Assembly: GCA_030447525.1 (NCBI GenBank)
Contig: JAUJOR010000004.1
Coordinates: 193,499-257,498, forward strand
Reading direction: 5' to 3'
Source of the DNA: Chloroflexota bacterium
Lineage (GTDB): Bacteria > Chloroflexota > UBA11872 > UBA12225
DNA: 64,000 nt
The notes under the pieces were generated by a model that saw only the letters and a list, made by a program, of their open reading frames with translations, ran no database searches and was not told where the DNA came from. Of this stretch, positions 26,361-35,941 are shown one piece after another (the first letter of the stretch is position 1; every line of letters starts with the position of its first letter). The position numbers and the translations under genes are program-made.

Positions 26361-27806
26361 TTACGAGGCGGCGGTGCCGGCCGGGGCGCGGCGGCTAAGG
26401 GCGATCAAGCTGCGGTCAAGCTGGCTGCGCCGGACTTCTTGCTCCACCATGATAGGGTTCCAGTCCGCCAGGAGGCGGCGTCGGAGGGCGCTCTCGATGG
26501 CGGCCGCCTCGGGCTGGCCGGCCAGGTTACGGTGCTCCTGGGGGTCGGCGGAAAGGTCGTAGAGCTCGGGGGCCTCGCCATGGTAGTAGTTGTACTTCCA
26601 GCGCCCAGAGCGCAGCATGCGGTGCGGGCGGTTCGTGGCGTGGGCGTAGTACTCGCAGATCGCCTCGTCCTTCCAGCCGGCCTCGCCCGCGCCGGCGCCG
26701 TGAGTCCCGGCCGCACGCAGGAGCGGGAGGAGGCTATCGCCGTCCCAGTCCCCGGGGTCAGGGGCGCCGGCCAGGTCTACCAGCGTGCGGGCCACGTCCA
26801 CCAGCGAGGTGGCGCCCCGCAGGCGGAGGCCGGGGGCGATCTGGCCGGGCCAGGAGACGATCAGGGGGACGCGGGCCGACTGCTCGTAGAAGCTATTCTT
26901 CCACCACAGGCCGTGGTCGCCGGCGAACTCGCCGTGGTCGGCGGTGTACAGCACCACGGTATTCTCCAGCTGCCCCGTCTCGCGCAACGCTGCCATGAGC
27001 CGGCCGATCTTCTCGTCCAGGAAGGTGATCAGGCCGTAGTAGGCCGCCCGGGCGACGCGGATCTGCTCCTCCGTGTAGTCGTAGAGGTTGAAGGTGCGCC
27101 GGACGCGCTCGTGGGCGGGGTGCAGCCCCTCCGAAAAGTGGGGCGGCAGGACGGGCATGTCCACATTGTCCGGGTAATACATGGAGAAGTATGGCTCGGG
27201 GACAATGAGCGGGAAGTGCGGCGTGATGAATGAAGCGGTCAGGCACCACGGCCCGCCGCGGCGCTGCGGCCGGCGCAGCCAGTCCAGGGCCACCGCCTCC
27301 ACCTCGTCGTCGCGGTCGAGGTGCGGGGCGCGGCCGGGACCGGCCTCCAGGATGCGCTGGCGCGCCGCCGCGCCACCCATGGGGTGCGCGTCACGCCACC
27401 GGCCGGCGGCTACGTCGTGGCCGATTGCGGCGTAGCGGGGGGAGAGCTGCGCCTCGTAGCCGTGCAGCTGGTCCGGGCCGACGAAGTGCATCTTCCCGTC
27501 CAGCACCACCTCGTAGCCGGCCCCGCGCAGGAGGTGCGCCCAGGTGGGCACGTCAGAGGCCAGGGGGGCATGATTGTCGTACGCGCCGATGCGGTGGACG
27601 TGCTTGCCGGCCAGGAAGCTCATCCGCGATGGCACGCACAGCGGCGAGTTGCAGTAGGCGCTCTCGAACACAGCCCCCTGTCTTGCCAGGGCGTCCATGC
27701 CGGGCGACCGCACAATGGGATGACCGTAGGGGGACGAGAACATCGGCCCGTGCTCGTCGCTCATGATCACCAGGATGTTCGGCTTGGTCGGCTCGGCTCG
27801 CGTCAT
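26361..27806 (-). CDS. Sulfatase (arylsulfatase-type)
   Basis: A 481-residue sulfatase with MSDEHGPMFSSPYG at the N-terminus, the formylglycine motif C-V-P-S-R in YCNSPLCVPSRMSFLAGKH, LDGKMHFVG, and the metal site YTADHGEFAGDHGLWWK. C-terminal WKYNYYHGEAPELYDLSADPQEHRNLAG is typical of the family. No signal peptide is visible. First gene of the sulfatase-SBP-sulfatase operon; GAGGG upstream is a weak ribosome site. The neighbouring binding protein probably brings in the sulfated ligand or a fragment. Confidence 0.9.
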   Translation of the reverse strand: MTRAEPTKPNILVIMSDEHGPMFSSPYGHPIVRSPGMDALARQGAVFESAYCNSPLCVPSRMSFLAGKHVHRIGAYDNHAPLASDVPTWAHLLRGAGYEVVLDGKMHFVGPDQLHGYEAQLSPRYAAIGHDVAAGRWRDAHPMGGAAARQRILEAGPGRAPHLDRDDEVEAVALDWLRRPQRRGGPWCLTASFITPHFPLIVPEPYFSMYYPDNVDMPVLPPHFSEGLHPAHERVRRTFNLYDYTEEQIRVARAAYYGLITFLDEKIGRLMAALRETGQLENTVVLYTADHGEFAGDHGLWWKNSFYEQSARVPLIVSWPGQIAPGLRLRGATSLVDVARTLVDLAGAPDPGDWDGDSLLPLLRAAGTHGAGAGEAGWKDEAICEYYAHATNRPHRMLRSGRWKYNYYHGEAPELYDLSADPQEHRNLAGQPEAAAIESALRRRLLADWNPIMVEQEVRRSQLDRSLIALSRRAPAGTAAS

Positions 27807-27962
27807 GCGTCCCTCAAGTGCCCCTTGTGGCGGCAGGTTACGGTGCCGGGAGTACCGGCTCGTCCCCTGTCAAACGATCTCTGTGGCCCTCGCCCCAGCG
27901 TATGATCGTGGGGTGATTGCTCCCCCGCGCGTCCACTAAGGGCGCCTCTTTCACGTCAGGGC

Positions 27963-29482
27963 ATGGCCCCCGGTGTGGCCATGACCGTGCGTCATCCATG
28001 CCCGGAGGCGCCCGGGCCGCTGGAAGCCTATGCCCAGCGCTTCGACGACGGCTTCGGGACGCTGGCCCAGCGCCGGGCTTTCCGGGCGTACCTGCAGGGG
28101 CTGCTGTTGCCCCGCGACCGGAACAAGACCCTGACGGCGCTCGCCGAGACGGAGCCGGTCGTGGGGGCGCAGCACCCAGCCGCCCAGCAATTGCAGTACT
28201 TCCTGTCGGAGGCCACCTGGGACGCGGCGGCGCTCAACGCGCGGCGCCTGGCGGGGCTCCTGGCCGACCCCGCCACCCGGCCCCACGCCGATGGGGTGCT
28301 CGTCGTGGACGACACGGGGGACCGGAAGGACGGCACCAAGACCGCCCACGTCGCCCGGCAGTACCTGGGGGTCCTCGGCAAGGTGGACAACGGCATCGTG
28401 GCCGTGACCAGCCTATGGGCCGACGAGCGGGTGTACTACCCGCTCCACGTCGAGCCGTACACCCCGGCGCCACGCCTGCCCAAAGGCAAGCACGACCCGG
28501 CCTTCCGCACCAAGCCCCGCATCGCGGTCGAGTTGGTGCGCCGCGCGGGCGGGCCGGCGTGCCCTTCCGGGCGGCGGTGGCCGACTGCTTCTACGGCGAC
28601 AACGACGCGTTCCAGGGGGCGTTGCACCAGGCCCGAGTGCCCTACGTGCTCGGCCTCAAGCCCTCGAAGGGGGCGTGGGTGCGCGAGGGCGCGCCGCCAC
28701 GCCGGAGGAGGCCGCCCGGCGCCAGCGGTGGGAGGGCCGACCCGCTCCGGGGAGCGTTCGGGCGACTGGGCGCGCGTCGTGCGCCGGTATCGCGACGGGC
28801 ACCGGGAGGTGTGGTGGGCGACCGAGCCGCGGTTCGCGGGCTACCAGCCGGAGGGCCCGGTGGGGCTGGTGGTGGCCACGACCGACCCGACCACCCTGCC
28901 CCACCTGACCACCTGGTACCTGGCGACGAACCTGCCACGCCCGGACGGCGCGCCCGGCGCGGCGCGGCGCCCTTCGCCCCCGCCGACCTGGCGGCCATCG
29001 TGCGCCTGTACGGCCTCAGGAACTGGGTCGAGCAAGGCTACAAGCAGGTCAAGCGCGAGCCGGCTGGGGCGACTTCCAGGTCCGCACGGACCGCGCCATC
29101 CGCCGCCACTGGGCCCTCGTTGGCTGCGCCTTCTCCTTCTGTTGGCGGGTCTGGTTCACTACCCTTGAGGCAACCTGGCCCGCACGGCCACCGGCCACCC
29201 GGGAGCCACCGAGGCCCCCCCGCCACCCCGGCGGTCGGGGGGAAAAGACGCGGGCGGCCGCGGGGCCGCCCCCCCCACCGGGGACGGCGCCGCCGCCCCG
29301 CCCCCCGGGTCTGGCCCTCCTGGCCGGTCGCGCTCCGCCAAGTGCGCAGTTGGCTCGTGCCCTGGACCAGTCTGTGGCGCATCTGGCGCGCCTGGGCCAA
29401 GTTCACCCCGCCCCCGAACTCCAGCAGGCTCCTCGACCTCCTCGCCGACGGCTACTCTCTGCACCTCTATCTCCGTCCTTAA
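27963..29482 (+). pseudogene. IS701-family transposase, multiply frameshifted
   Basis: The first 200 codons are clear DDE transposase of IS701 type (GVLVVDDTGDRKDGTKTAHV, YLGVLGKVDNGIVAVTSLWA). Homology then changes frame near 28560 (VADCFYGDNDAFQGALHQAR), again near 28700 (WARVVRRYRDGHREVWWATE), near 28970 (DLAAIVRLYGLRNWVEQGYK), and once more near 29060 (WGDFQVRTDRAIRRHWALV). It ends with WLVPWTSLWRIWRAWAKFTP at a TAA at 29482. At least four shifts make it non-functional. No convincing terminal inverted repeats or target duplications were found; GTTAGTCGGC is repeated at 29492-29501 and 29504-29513 just after it. Confidence 0.8.
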
Positions 29483-29582
29483 CAAAGTACCGTTAGTCGG
29501 CCGGTTAGTCGGCGCCTCCATGAGTTGCCCCTCGGATGGCGCCTCCCTGGTTTGTATCGAACTTCGATGTAAACTGTGGGGC

Positions 29583-31094
29583 ATGCTAGCACCGTCTGGT
29601 GAGCGGGTCAAGGCCGAGGCCATCCAGGGCGGTGGTTTGGGCCAGCTCCGCGAGCACAACCGGGCCGCCGCGCTCCGGGCGCTGCTGGATCATGGGGCGC
29701 TGTCGCGGACGCAGCTCGTCGGTCTCCTGGGCCTGCCGCAGTCGGTGGTAAGCGCCATCACCGCCGAGCTGCTCGCGGCCGGCTTGCTTCAGAATGGTGA
29801 GAGCGCGGCACTGCCGGGGCCGGCGGGCTTGGCAGCCGCGCCCGGCGTTGCCAAACGCGGGCGGCAGGCGCGGCCCCTCGACCTGGCCCCACGGTCACGG
29901 TACGCCGCCGGCATCCACGTCGGCGCCACCAACGTGGACGTCGGCCTGGTAGACCTGCGGGCGGTGCCGGTTGTGCTGCGGACGATACGCATCGAGCGCG
30001 ACGCCTGGGGCAACGACATCACCCTCTTTGCCCGCAGCGTGGGTCGACAGGTGTGCGAGCTGGCCGGACGAGCCGGTGTGCCCGTGGCGGCGCTCGTCGG
30101 CGCCGGCATCGGGGTAGCCGGATGGGTGGACGGCGAGCGCGGCCTCGTCCGCCGGCACCCCCGACTGGGGTGGCGCGACGCCCCCATTGGGGAGGCTCTC
30201 GGTGAGGTCCTGGACCTGCCGGTGACGGTGGACGAGCACGTCCGTTCTATGGCCCTGGCAGAGGCATGGTTCGGCAACGGACGCCAGGTGAACAGCCTGG
30301 CCCTGCTGTACGTCAGCACGGTTGTGGGCTGCGGCGTGGTCTTCGGTCGACGCATCCACGGGGGCCACGCTGCAGCGGCCGGCGGCATTGGCTTCCTGCC
30401 GTCGTGGCCGGTGGACGCGGGGCACGGGGACGGCACCGGCTGCCCCGGCGCCCCCCGCGGTACGAGATCGCCGGCGGGGGCATCACGGCGCCTGGAGGCG
30501 ACCGTCTCGGAGCCGGCGGTGCGCCGTGAGGCGCTCGACTGCGCCGCCGGCTTTCCGGACTCCCTCGCCACCCGCTGGGCCGGCCGCTCGGCGCCCGGCC
30601 ACTTTCGGACGTCTGATGAGCTGGCGGCGTCCATCGGCGCCGGCGGGGCATCGGACTCTCACTCCCTGGCCCTCCTGCGCCGGCGGGCGGCGCGGCTGGC
30701 CCCTTTCGTGGCGCAGCTTCTGGCCACGGTTGCCCCGGAGGTATTTGCGGTCTCGGGCCCCATGGCCCTGGACGCGGGCGGTCTGCAGCTCCGCTTGCTG
30801 CGCCAGGAGGTGCTGGCGCACGCACCGGACATCGCCGATCGCCTGCCGGCGTTCGTTCCCACAGCGTTCGGCGGCCAGGGGGCGTTGATCGGTGCCGCCT
30901 CCCTGGTTCTACAAGAGGTGTATTCACCATCCTTCGGGGGACGGCACGGGGGAGCGGCGGACGAGGCCTTTGGAGAGGTCGTCCGCCGGCGGGCGATGGA
31001 CGGCCGGCGAGACCCCCCCAAGGTTACGGCAGCGGCGTTCCGGCGCAGCGGCCTGTCATCATCACCAGACGAGTACAACGGAGAAGCGCAATGA
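29583..31094 (+). CDS. ROK-family transcriptional regulator
   Basis: A 503-residue regulator: an N-terminal winged helix (about 14-75; ALRALLDHGALSRTQLVGLLGLPQSVVSAI) and a ROK sugar-kinase-like domain (GIHVGATNVDVGLVDL ... LYVSTVVGCGVVFGRRIHGG). The zinc motif CxCGxxGCxE normally following is degraded (GTGCPGAPRGT, then RRLEATVSEPAV), so structural zinc binding is probably lost. ROK repressors sense sugars or their phosphates. Its stop overlaps the ATG of the following binding protein as ATGA, so it very likely controls that gene. The start at 29583 is preceded by a -10-like TAAACT at 29570-29575. Confidence 0.87.
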   Translation: MLAPSGERVKAEAIQGGGLGQLREHNRAAALRALLDHGALSRTQLVGLLGLPQSVVSAITAELLAAGLLQNGESAALPGPAGLAAAPGVAKRGRQARPLDLAPRSRYAAGIHVGATNVDVGLVDLRAVPVVLRTIRIERDAWGNDITLFARSVGRQVCELAGRAGVPVAALVGAGIGVAGWVDGERGLVRRHPRLGWRDAPIGEALGEVLDLPVTVDEHVRSMALAEAWFGNGRQVNSLALLYVSTVVGCGVVFGRRIHGGHAAAAGGIGFLPSWPVDAGHGDGTGCPGAPRGTRSPAGASRRLEATVSEPAVRREALDCAAGFPDSLATRWAGRSAPGHFRTSDELAASIGAGGASDSHSLALLRRRAARLAPFVAQLLATVAPEVFAVSGPMALDAGGLQLRLLRQEVLAHAPDIADRLPAFVPTAFGGQGALIGAASLVLQEVYSPSFGGRHGGAADEAFGEVVRRRAMDGRRDPPKVTAAAFRRSGLSSSPDEYNGEAQ

Positions 31095-32542
31095 CCACGA
31101 TCCCTAGCAGGGCTACTCAAACGCCGTCCCCCTTCACGTCGCCCTTCAGCCGGCGGGACCGGGACGCGCCGGCCACAGAAAAAAGGAGGCCAGAAACGGC
31201 GCCAGGGACGACTCGGCGGGGGGCGCTGGCCACGCTCGGTGGCTCCGCGGCCCTCTCAGCGGCGTGCGGGGCACCGGGAAGCAACCCCGGGGCCGGGGCG
31301 GGCGAGGGGGCGGCGAACGCAGCGAAGCCGGTAAAGTTCCCGGACACACTGTTCATCGCCACCATCTACAACTTCCAGCAGAACGACCCCGGCTACATGG
31401 CGGCTGCAGACGAGTTCGCCAGGCGGAACAACGTCAAGCTGGAGTTTAGCCCCAGCAGCGTGGCGGACATCACCGCCAAGATCGCCGCCGGAACGCCACC
31501 GGACGTGTTCCGGCGCGACGCCAACACCTTCCATAAGGTGATTGCCGACGGGGGCATGCGTGACCTGCTGCCGTACCTGCAGGCGACGAAAGACCTCAAA
31601 GTTGGCGACTTCTACCCGCACCTGATCAAGATGCAATCCACTGCCGGCAAGCTCTACGCTATCCCGGAGGACTTTCAGCCGGCGTCCACGCTCTACTACA
31701 ACAAGGCGCTGCTGGAGCGGGCGGGGGAGAAGCCGCCGGCCCCGGAATGGGCCTGGAGCCAGCTGCTGGATCTGGCCCGGCGGGTCACCAGGGGATCCGG
31801 CGAGGTCCAGGACCAATACGGCTATCAGTTCGTCAGTGGCTGGTGGGAGCAGTTCGTCTACAACCATGGTGGACAGGTGGTGGACAACGTCGAGAATGCC
31901 ACCAAGTGCCTGCTGGACAGCCCCCAGGCCATGGCCGGCTTCGAGTTCATCGTCGACCTGCAGCACAAGTGGCGGGTGACACCCTCTCCCCAAGTGCGCG
32001 CCCAGTCCGGCCTGGCCAACGAGATCGCCTGGTTCACCGCCAACCGCGTGGCCACGCTCAATCACGGGACGTGGGCGACTCTGAACTGGTCACAGGCGGG
32101 GGAGAACTTGTCCTGGGGCATGACCCTGGGGCCCAAAGGGCAAGACGGCAAGTGGCACTACCAGACCGGTGGGGCCGGCTGGGCCATCGCCAAGGAGGTC
32201 AAGAACCCCGAGGCGTCGTGGGAATTCATCCGCTGGCAGTTTGGCCCGCAGGGCTGGAAGGCGTGGCTTTCCAAGCGCGATCCCAAGGTATTCTGGATGC
32301 CTGCCCTCAAGAGCCTGGCGGAGGAGGAGGCCAAGCGCCTGGAGCAGTTCTACCCCAACGCCAGCCTGGTGGTGAAGTCCGCCGACTACATCTTCTTCCG
32401 GCCACCCGGCTACAAGTGGGAGCGGGCCTTGAGCGAGGCGATCAACCCTGCCCTCTCCGAAATCCAGCAGAACAAGGCGCCGGTGCGGGCGACAATCCAG
32501 GATGCGGTGCAAAAGGCCAACGCTATCCTGGCCGCCGGCTAG
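31091..32542 (+). CDS. ABC sugar-type solute-binding lipoprotein (Tat)
   Basis: A 483-residue solute-binding protein. The unusually long N-terminal region (about 40 residues) precedes the Tat signal TRRGALATLGGSAALSAAC with lipobox Cys59. SBP_bac_1 features: EFARRNNVKLEFSPSSVADI, AAGTPPDVFRRDANTFHKVI, LYYNKALLERAG, WWEQFVYNHGGQVVD, ANRVATLNHGTWA. Aromatic residues (WW, YY, W clusters) fit carbohydrate binding. Translationally coupled (ATGA) to the ROK regulator upstream, which suggests that the regulator reports on the ligand or its product. No permease genes nearby; the next gene is a remnant on the other strand. Confidence 0.88.
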   Translation: MTTIPSRATQTPSPFTSPFSRRDRDAPATEKRRPETAPGTTRRGALATLGGSAALSAACGAPGSNPGAGAGEGAANAAKPVKFPDTLFIATIYNFQQNDPGYMAAADEFARRNNVKLEFSPSSVADITAKIAAGTPPDVFRRDANTFHKVIADGGMRDLLPYLQATKDLKVGDFYPHLIKMQSTAGKLYAIPEDFQPASTLYYNKALLERAGEKPPAPEWAWSQLLDLARRVTRGSGEVQDQYGYQFVSGWWEQFVYNHGGQVVDNVENATKCLLDSPQAMAGFEFIVDLQHKWRVTPSPQVRAQSGLANEIAWFTANRVATLNHGTWATLNWSQAGENLSWGMTLGPKGQDGKWHYQTGGAGWAIAKEVKNPEASWEFIRWQFGPQGWKAWLSKRDPKVFWMPALKSLAEEEAKRLEQFYPNASLVVKSADYIFFRPPGYKWERALSEAINPALSEIQQNKAPVRATIQDAVQKANAILAAG

Positions 32543-32653
32543 GCCCGTCGAGGGCGCTCCCTGGAGCATCTCTGATCTGATGGGTCTACAAAGGGCTACG
32601 CAGCGCCAGATGATGGGCCATTTCCGCCGCCGGTTTGGACGGCCTAGGTGCTG

Positions 32654-33198
32654 TTACGTATTGAAGGTCTCGGCGGCCTTCTTGAAGGTCAGCTCCATCG
32701 CCGTCTGGAGATCTTTGAGCGCCTGGTCGACGGTCGTCTCGCCCCGGACGGCACGTTGGATGTGCTCCTTGACTACCGGCTCGAGCTCGATCCACTGGGC
32801 GTGGTATGGCACGCCCTCGGCATAGTACTTCTGTGAATCCATGTAGGTCTGGAAGTCCTCGAACGGTGCGAGCGTCTTCTGGAACGCCGGCTCCGTCGAC
32901 TTGCGCACCGGCTGGGTGTAGCCACCGGCGATGGTGATCTCCAGCCCTTCCTTGCTGGTCATGAACTTGACCACTTCCCAGGAGGCGTCACGGTTCCTGA
33001 CAGCGGGAGGGATGGCGGCGGCGCGCGTCGTGGTGCGGGAGCGTCGTGGCGCCGTGCCCCTCGGGGGCAGCGCCATGGCGGCGTGGTCCTTCATCCATTC
33101 CAGCTTCAGGTAGCCCGGCACCTGGTCACGGCTGCGCATATCCACATTATGGCCCGACGGCTGACGCCGTCCAGCTGCACCCTACGTCTCGTATCCAT
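32654..33198 (-). pseudogene. Solute-binding protein with an internal deletion
   Basis: The C-terminal third of a family 1 binding protein is clear: ASWEVVKFMTSKEGLEITIA, TQPVRKSTEPAFQKTLAPFE, QALKDLQTAMELTFKKAAET. Upstream on the same strand a good ribosome site (AGGAGAGG) precedes ATG at 33198 and a Tat-like start MDTRRRVQLDGVSRR in another frame. The middle, about 250 codons, is missing, so a deletion appears to have joined start and end. It would have been the third gene after the TIM-barrel and LarA-like genes, 60 bp downstream of the latter. Confidence 0.7.
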
Positions 33199-33261
33199 CA
33201 ATCCCTCTCCTGTGAGCACGGCTCCTGAGCTGTGGAGAGCGTCTCCGAGAGCGGGCCCGGA

Positions 33262-34662
33262 CTATCCGGCCGCCACCGCCATGCCACCTGGCTGCGCCGG
33301 CACGTCTCCTTCGGGCGTCAGGCCCTCCAGCTCGGGGAAACTATGGAACTGCGGCATCGGCAGCGTATTCGCGGCTTCACGCAGGATCAGCACGCGGGCG
33401 TCGTTCCCCTGGCGGTCCAGCGCTTCGTCAACGGCACGCTGGATGTCCGCTTCGAAGCGAGCGTTGTTTTTCTTGATCACCGTTTCAGAGGGCCGGTTGA
33501 TGGCGAAGACCACGTCACAGAGGTAGCCCGGGCGGCGGGCGTAGTACTCGCCCCGAATCGACTTGCAGCGATCAGAGACCTCGCGGGGCGTGCGCTGCTG
33601 GTCGCGCCGCTCATGCTCGACGAAGATCTGGTCGAACGCCCAGGATGCCTTTTCCCGCTCCCACCCGGAAGGCACCGCCTCCGGTCCGGCAGGAGGGCCG
33701 ACAAAGATCAGCGTGCCCGGATCGCGGGACGGGTCTTCCCACCGAGCGCGCGTCCCAATCGCCGCCTGCTCGAGCGGTGAGGGGGCATGCGCCCCGCGGG
33801 CCAGGTTGGCGCCCAGCGTAGCGATGGTGACGTCCGCCTTTTCCCCAATCTCCGCTCCCCAGACCTCGCGGTCGCCGTAGGCGATCCCGGCGCGATGGGC
33901 AAGGATGCGGTGTCCGCAGAACGCCCGCAGCGGCTCGCCGAACCGGTTCACCACGAAGTTGACGATGTATTCCAGGTTGACCATGCCCCCGATGTCGTCC
34001 ACGTCCGCACGCGAGGGGTTCTGGCCGTAGGAGCCGTATTCGCAGTAGGGGGAGAAGTTGCACGAGTGGTTGCGCAGGACGGAAAGCCAGTGGGACGTCG
34101 CCGGTGTGATCATCTTGGCCCCGCCCTCGTAGCCGTGGGTGTTGTGCGGGGCGATGCGCCCTACCACGACCTTGAAGTCGGCCTCGGCCACGCGGCGGTT
34201 GATCCACAGGGGCGTCCCCCGCGGCGAGAGGCCGATGTACGTCATGTTGGCCTCATCGAAGGCGTCGTGGGGCAGGCAGGAGTAGCGATCGAACTGCTCC
34301 CGGCCCACCTTCCGAATCATGTCCTCCTGGTTCATCGGCAGGTGCACGCCCGTGCCGGTGAGAATCGTCACGTCCTCGACGCGAGCGCCGGCGGCGTGCA
34401 CCTCACGGAGCACCGCGGGCAGCACGCGATGGGCGGGGGTGGGCCGTCCCCAGTCATCGACGATCACGGCGACCTTCTTGCCCGCCAGGCTGTGGGAGCG
34501 CAGCGGCGCTGCGCCGATTGGGCGGCGCAGCCCTTCCTCGATCACCTCTTCCCACGTCTGCCTGGCGGGCGTGTACTTGGCCTGGGCGACGTTGATCTGC
34601 TCGTCCGGGACGCGGACGTCAACGCTGAACCGCTGCTCGCCGAGGGCGAGATCGACCTTCAT
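33262..34662 (-). CDS. LarA-like nickel-pincer racemase/epimerase family protein
   Basis: A 466-residue DUF2088 protein related to lactate racemase LarA, which uses a Ni-pincer nucleotide cofactor. Expected residues are in place: DDWGRPTPAH (70-78), His107 in TGTGVHLP, His173 and Lys183 in GRIAPHNTHGYEGGAKMITP (LarA His174 and Lys184), and a further His191. Reaction: probably racemisation or epimerisation of a hydroxy acid or sugar acid. Larger homologues act on aldonates. Cofactor genes larB, larC and larE are not in the window. ATG start one base after the stop of the TIM-barrel gene, hence coupled. Confidence 0.82.
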   Translation of the reverse strand: MKVDLALGEQRFSVDVRVPDEQINVAQAKYTPARQTWEEVIEEGLRRPIGAAPLRSHSLAGKKVAVIVDDWGRPTPAHRVLPAVLREVHAAGARVEDVTILTGTGVHLPMNQEDMIRKVGREQFDRYSCLPHDAFDEANMTYIGLSPRGTPLWINRRVAEADFKVVVGRIAPHNTHGYEGGAKMITPATSHWLSVLRNHSCNFSPYCEYGSYGQNPSRADVDDIGGMVNLEYIVNFVVNRFGEPLRAFCGHRILAHRAGIAYGDREVWGAEIGEKADVTIATLGANLARGAHAPSPLEQAAIGTRARWEDPSRDPGTLIFVGPPAGPEAVPSGWEREKASWAFDQIFVEHERRDQQRTPREVSDRCKSIRGEYYARRPGYLCDVVFAINRPSETVIKKNNARFEADIQRAVDEALDRQGNDARVLILREAANTLPMPQFHSFPELEGLTPEGDVPAQPGGMAVAAG

Positions 34663-34663
34663 C

Positions 34664-35941
34664 TCAGTTCCTCCTGATCTCGATGCCTGCCTCTTCCAGC
34701 CCCTGCTTGATCGCCCGCAGGCAGTTCATCCAGCTTCCATCATAATGGCCGATAGTGAGGGCGTCGGCGCCGCACTGGGCGCTAACGAGGATGCCCTGCT
34801 TGACCAGCTCAGGGGTGGCCTTGGGACGCGGCGAGATGGCCGAGAGGAAGTACTTGTCCACGCCGATGGCACGACGGACAGCGTGGAGGTAGCCGCGCTT
34901 CCACTCCATGCGCGCCGGGTCACCGGACTGCTCGGCGTAGTCTGACGAGCGCACGCTGTCCATGAACTGTCCCACGCCTTTGAGATCCAGCCCCATCAGC
35001 TCGGGGTAGGCGGCGTAGTGGTTGAGGCGCACGTCGATCTCGGCCTTGGCCTCGTGCACCGCGGCGTAGATCTCGCCGAAGAACTCGGTGATGCTATCCA
35101 CGCGGAACTTCAGGAACTGGTACAGCTCGGGGATCTCGGCCAGCAGCGCGGTGGCGGTCTCGACGGAGTGGAACAGCAGGTTGAGGTCAAAGGCCTGGCG
35201 GGCGTTGAAGCGGTCGTAGCCCCCGGCGAGCCAGCGCAGGCGCTCCTTGATCGCCCCCCAGTCCAGCCCTTTCTTTGTGGCAGCCGCCTCGCATGCGTCA
35301 CAGAAGCAGCCACCGCGCGTGATCCCCACCAGGCGCTGCACCTCGGGGGAGGCGAACGGCACGGCGGCCGGGGCGGCCGGTGAGCCGGGGTTGAACCCCC
35401 GAACGCAGGTCATGACGTAGTCGATGTCATAGTGCGTGGCCAGGTCAACATAGAGGGCGATGCCGTAGGTACGGACGTCCGGGTTGTTGAAGCAGATCTG
35501 CTGGTCGAAGCGCTTGCCGTAGACGTCGCGCTGGACGACGTCGGCGAACTCGCCGGCCGCACGCTCCTTGTCCAGCCAGGTGTGGGACAGCTCGGCGCCG
35601 GTGGTCATGCCTCGCGTGCGCCCACCGTCGATCACCTCTTGCAGCCAGTCCCGCCCCTGGAGCTCTTCGTTGTCCGAGAGGCGGGGCTTGATGCGGGAGT
35701 GCTTGTAGCTCTCCGGTCTGGGCGTCCAGTAGGCGCGCGAATCCTCGGTCCAGTAGACCTTGCGGCGCGGGTTGTGCGGATAGTAGAAGTCGGTCAACGG
35801 GCGCTTCTCGTCATGCATCAGGGCCACGAGGTAGACGCTGTTGGTCAGTGTCTCGCGCTCCAGCACGTCCAGCATGTTGTCCAGCCCCTCGTCCAGCAGG
35901 TCCCAGGCGTACAGGCTGGCGACAACTTCTCTCCAATACAA
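34664..35941 (-). CDS. TIM-barrel glycoside-hydrolase-like protein of unknown activity
   Basis: A 425-residue soluble protein without signal peptide. Alternating strands and helices and segments such as IALYVDLATHYDIDYVMTCV, GGCFCDACEAAATKKG and EIDVRLNHYAAYPELMG suggest a TIM barrel like uncharacterised putative glycosidases; the CFCxxC motif could bind a metal. I cannot name the activity. The start is TTG at 35941, with AGGAGG nine bases upstream. Its stop is one base from the LarA-like start, so the two proteins are made together and probably act in one pathway. Confidence 0.6.
   Translation of the reverse strand: MYWREVVASLYAWDLLDEGLDNMLDVLERETLTNSVYLVALMHDEKRPLTDFYYPHNPRRKVYWTEDSRAYWTPRPESYKHSRIKPRLSDNEELQGRDWLQEVIDGGRTRGMTTGAELSHTWLDKERAAGEFADVVQRDVYGKRFDQQICFNNPDVRTYGIALYVDLATHYDIDYVMTCVRGFNPGSPAAPAAVPFASPEVQRLVGITRGGCFCDACEAAATKKGLDWGAIKERLRWLAGGYDRFNARQAFDLNLLFHSVETATALLAEIPELYQFLKFRVDSITEFFGEIYAAVHEAKAEIDVRLNHYAAYPELMGLDLKGVGQFMDSVRSSDYAEQSGDPARMEWKRGYLHAVRRAIGVDKYFLSAISPRPKATPELVKQGILVSAQCGADALTIGHYDGSWMNCLRAIKQGLEEAGIEIRRN

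Noticed and set aside
27807..29520. Terminal inverted repeats of the IS701-type element
   Set aside because: Only GGCGCC is shared by the two flanks, which is too short to define ends.
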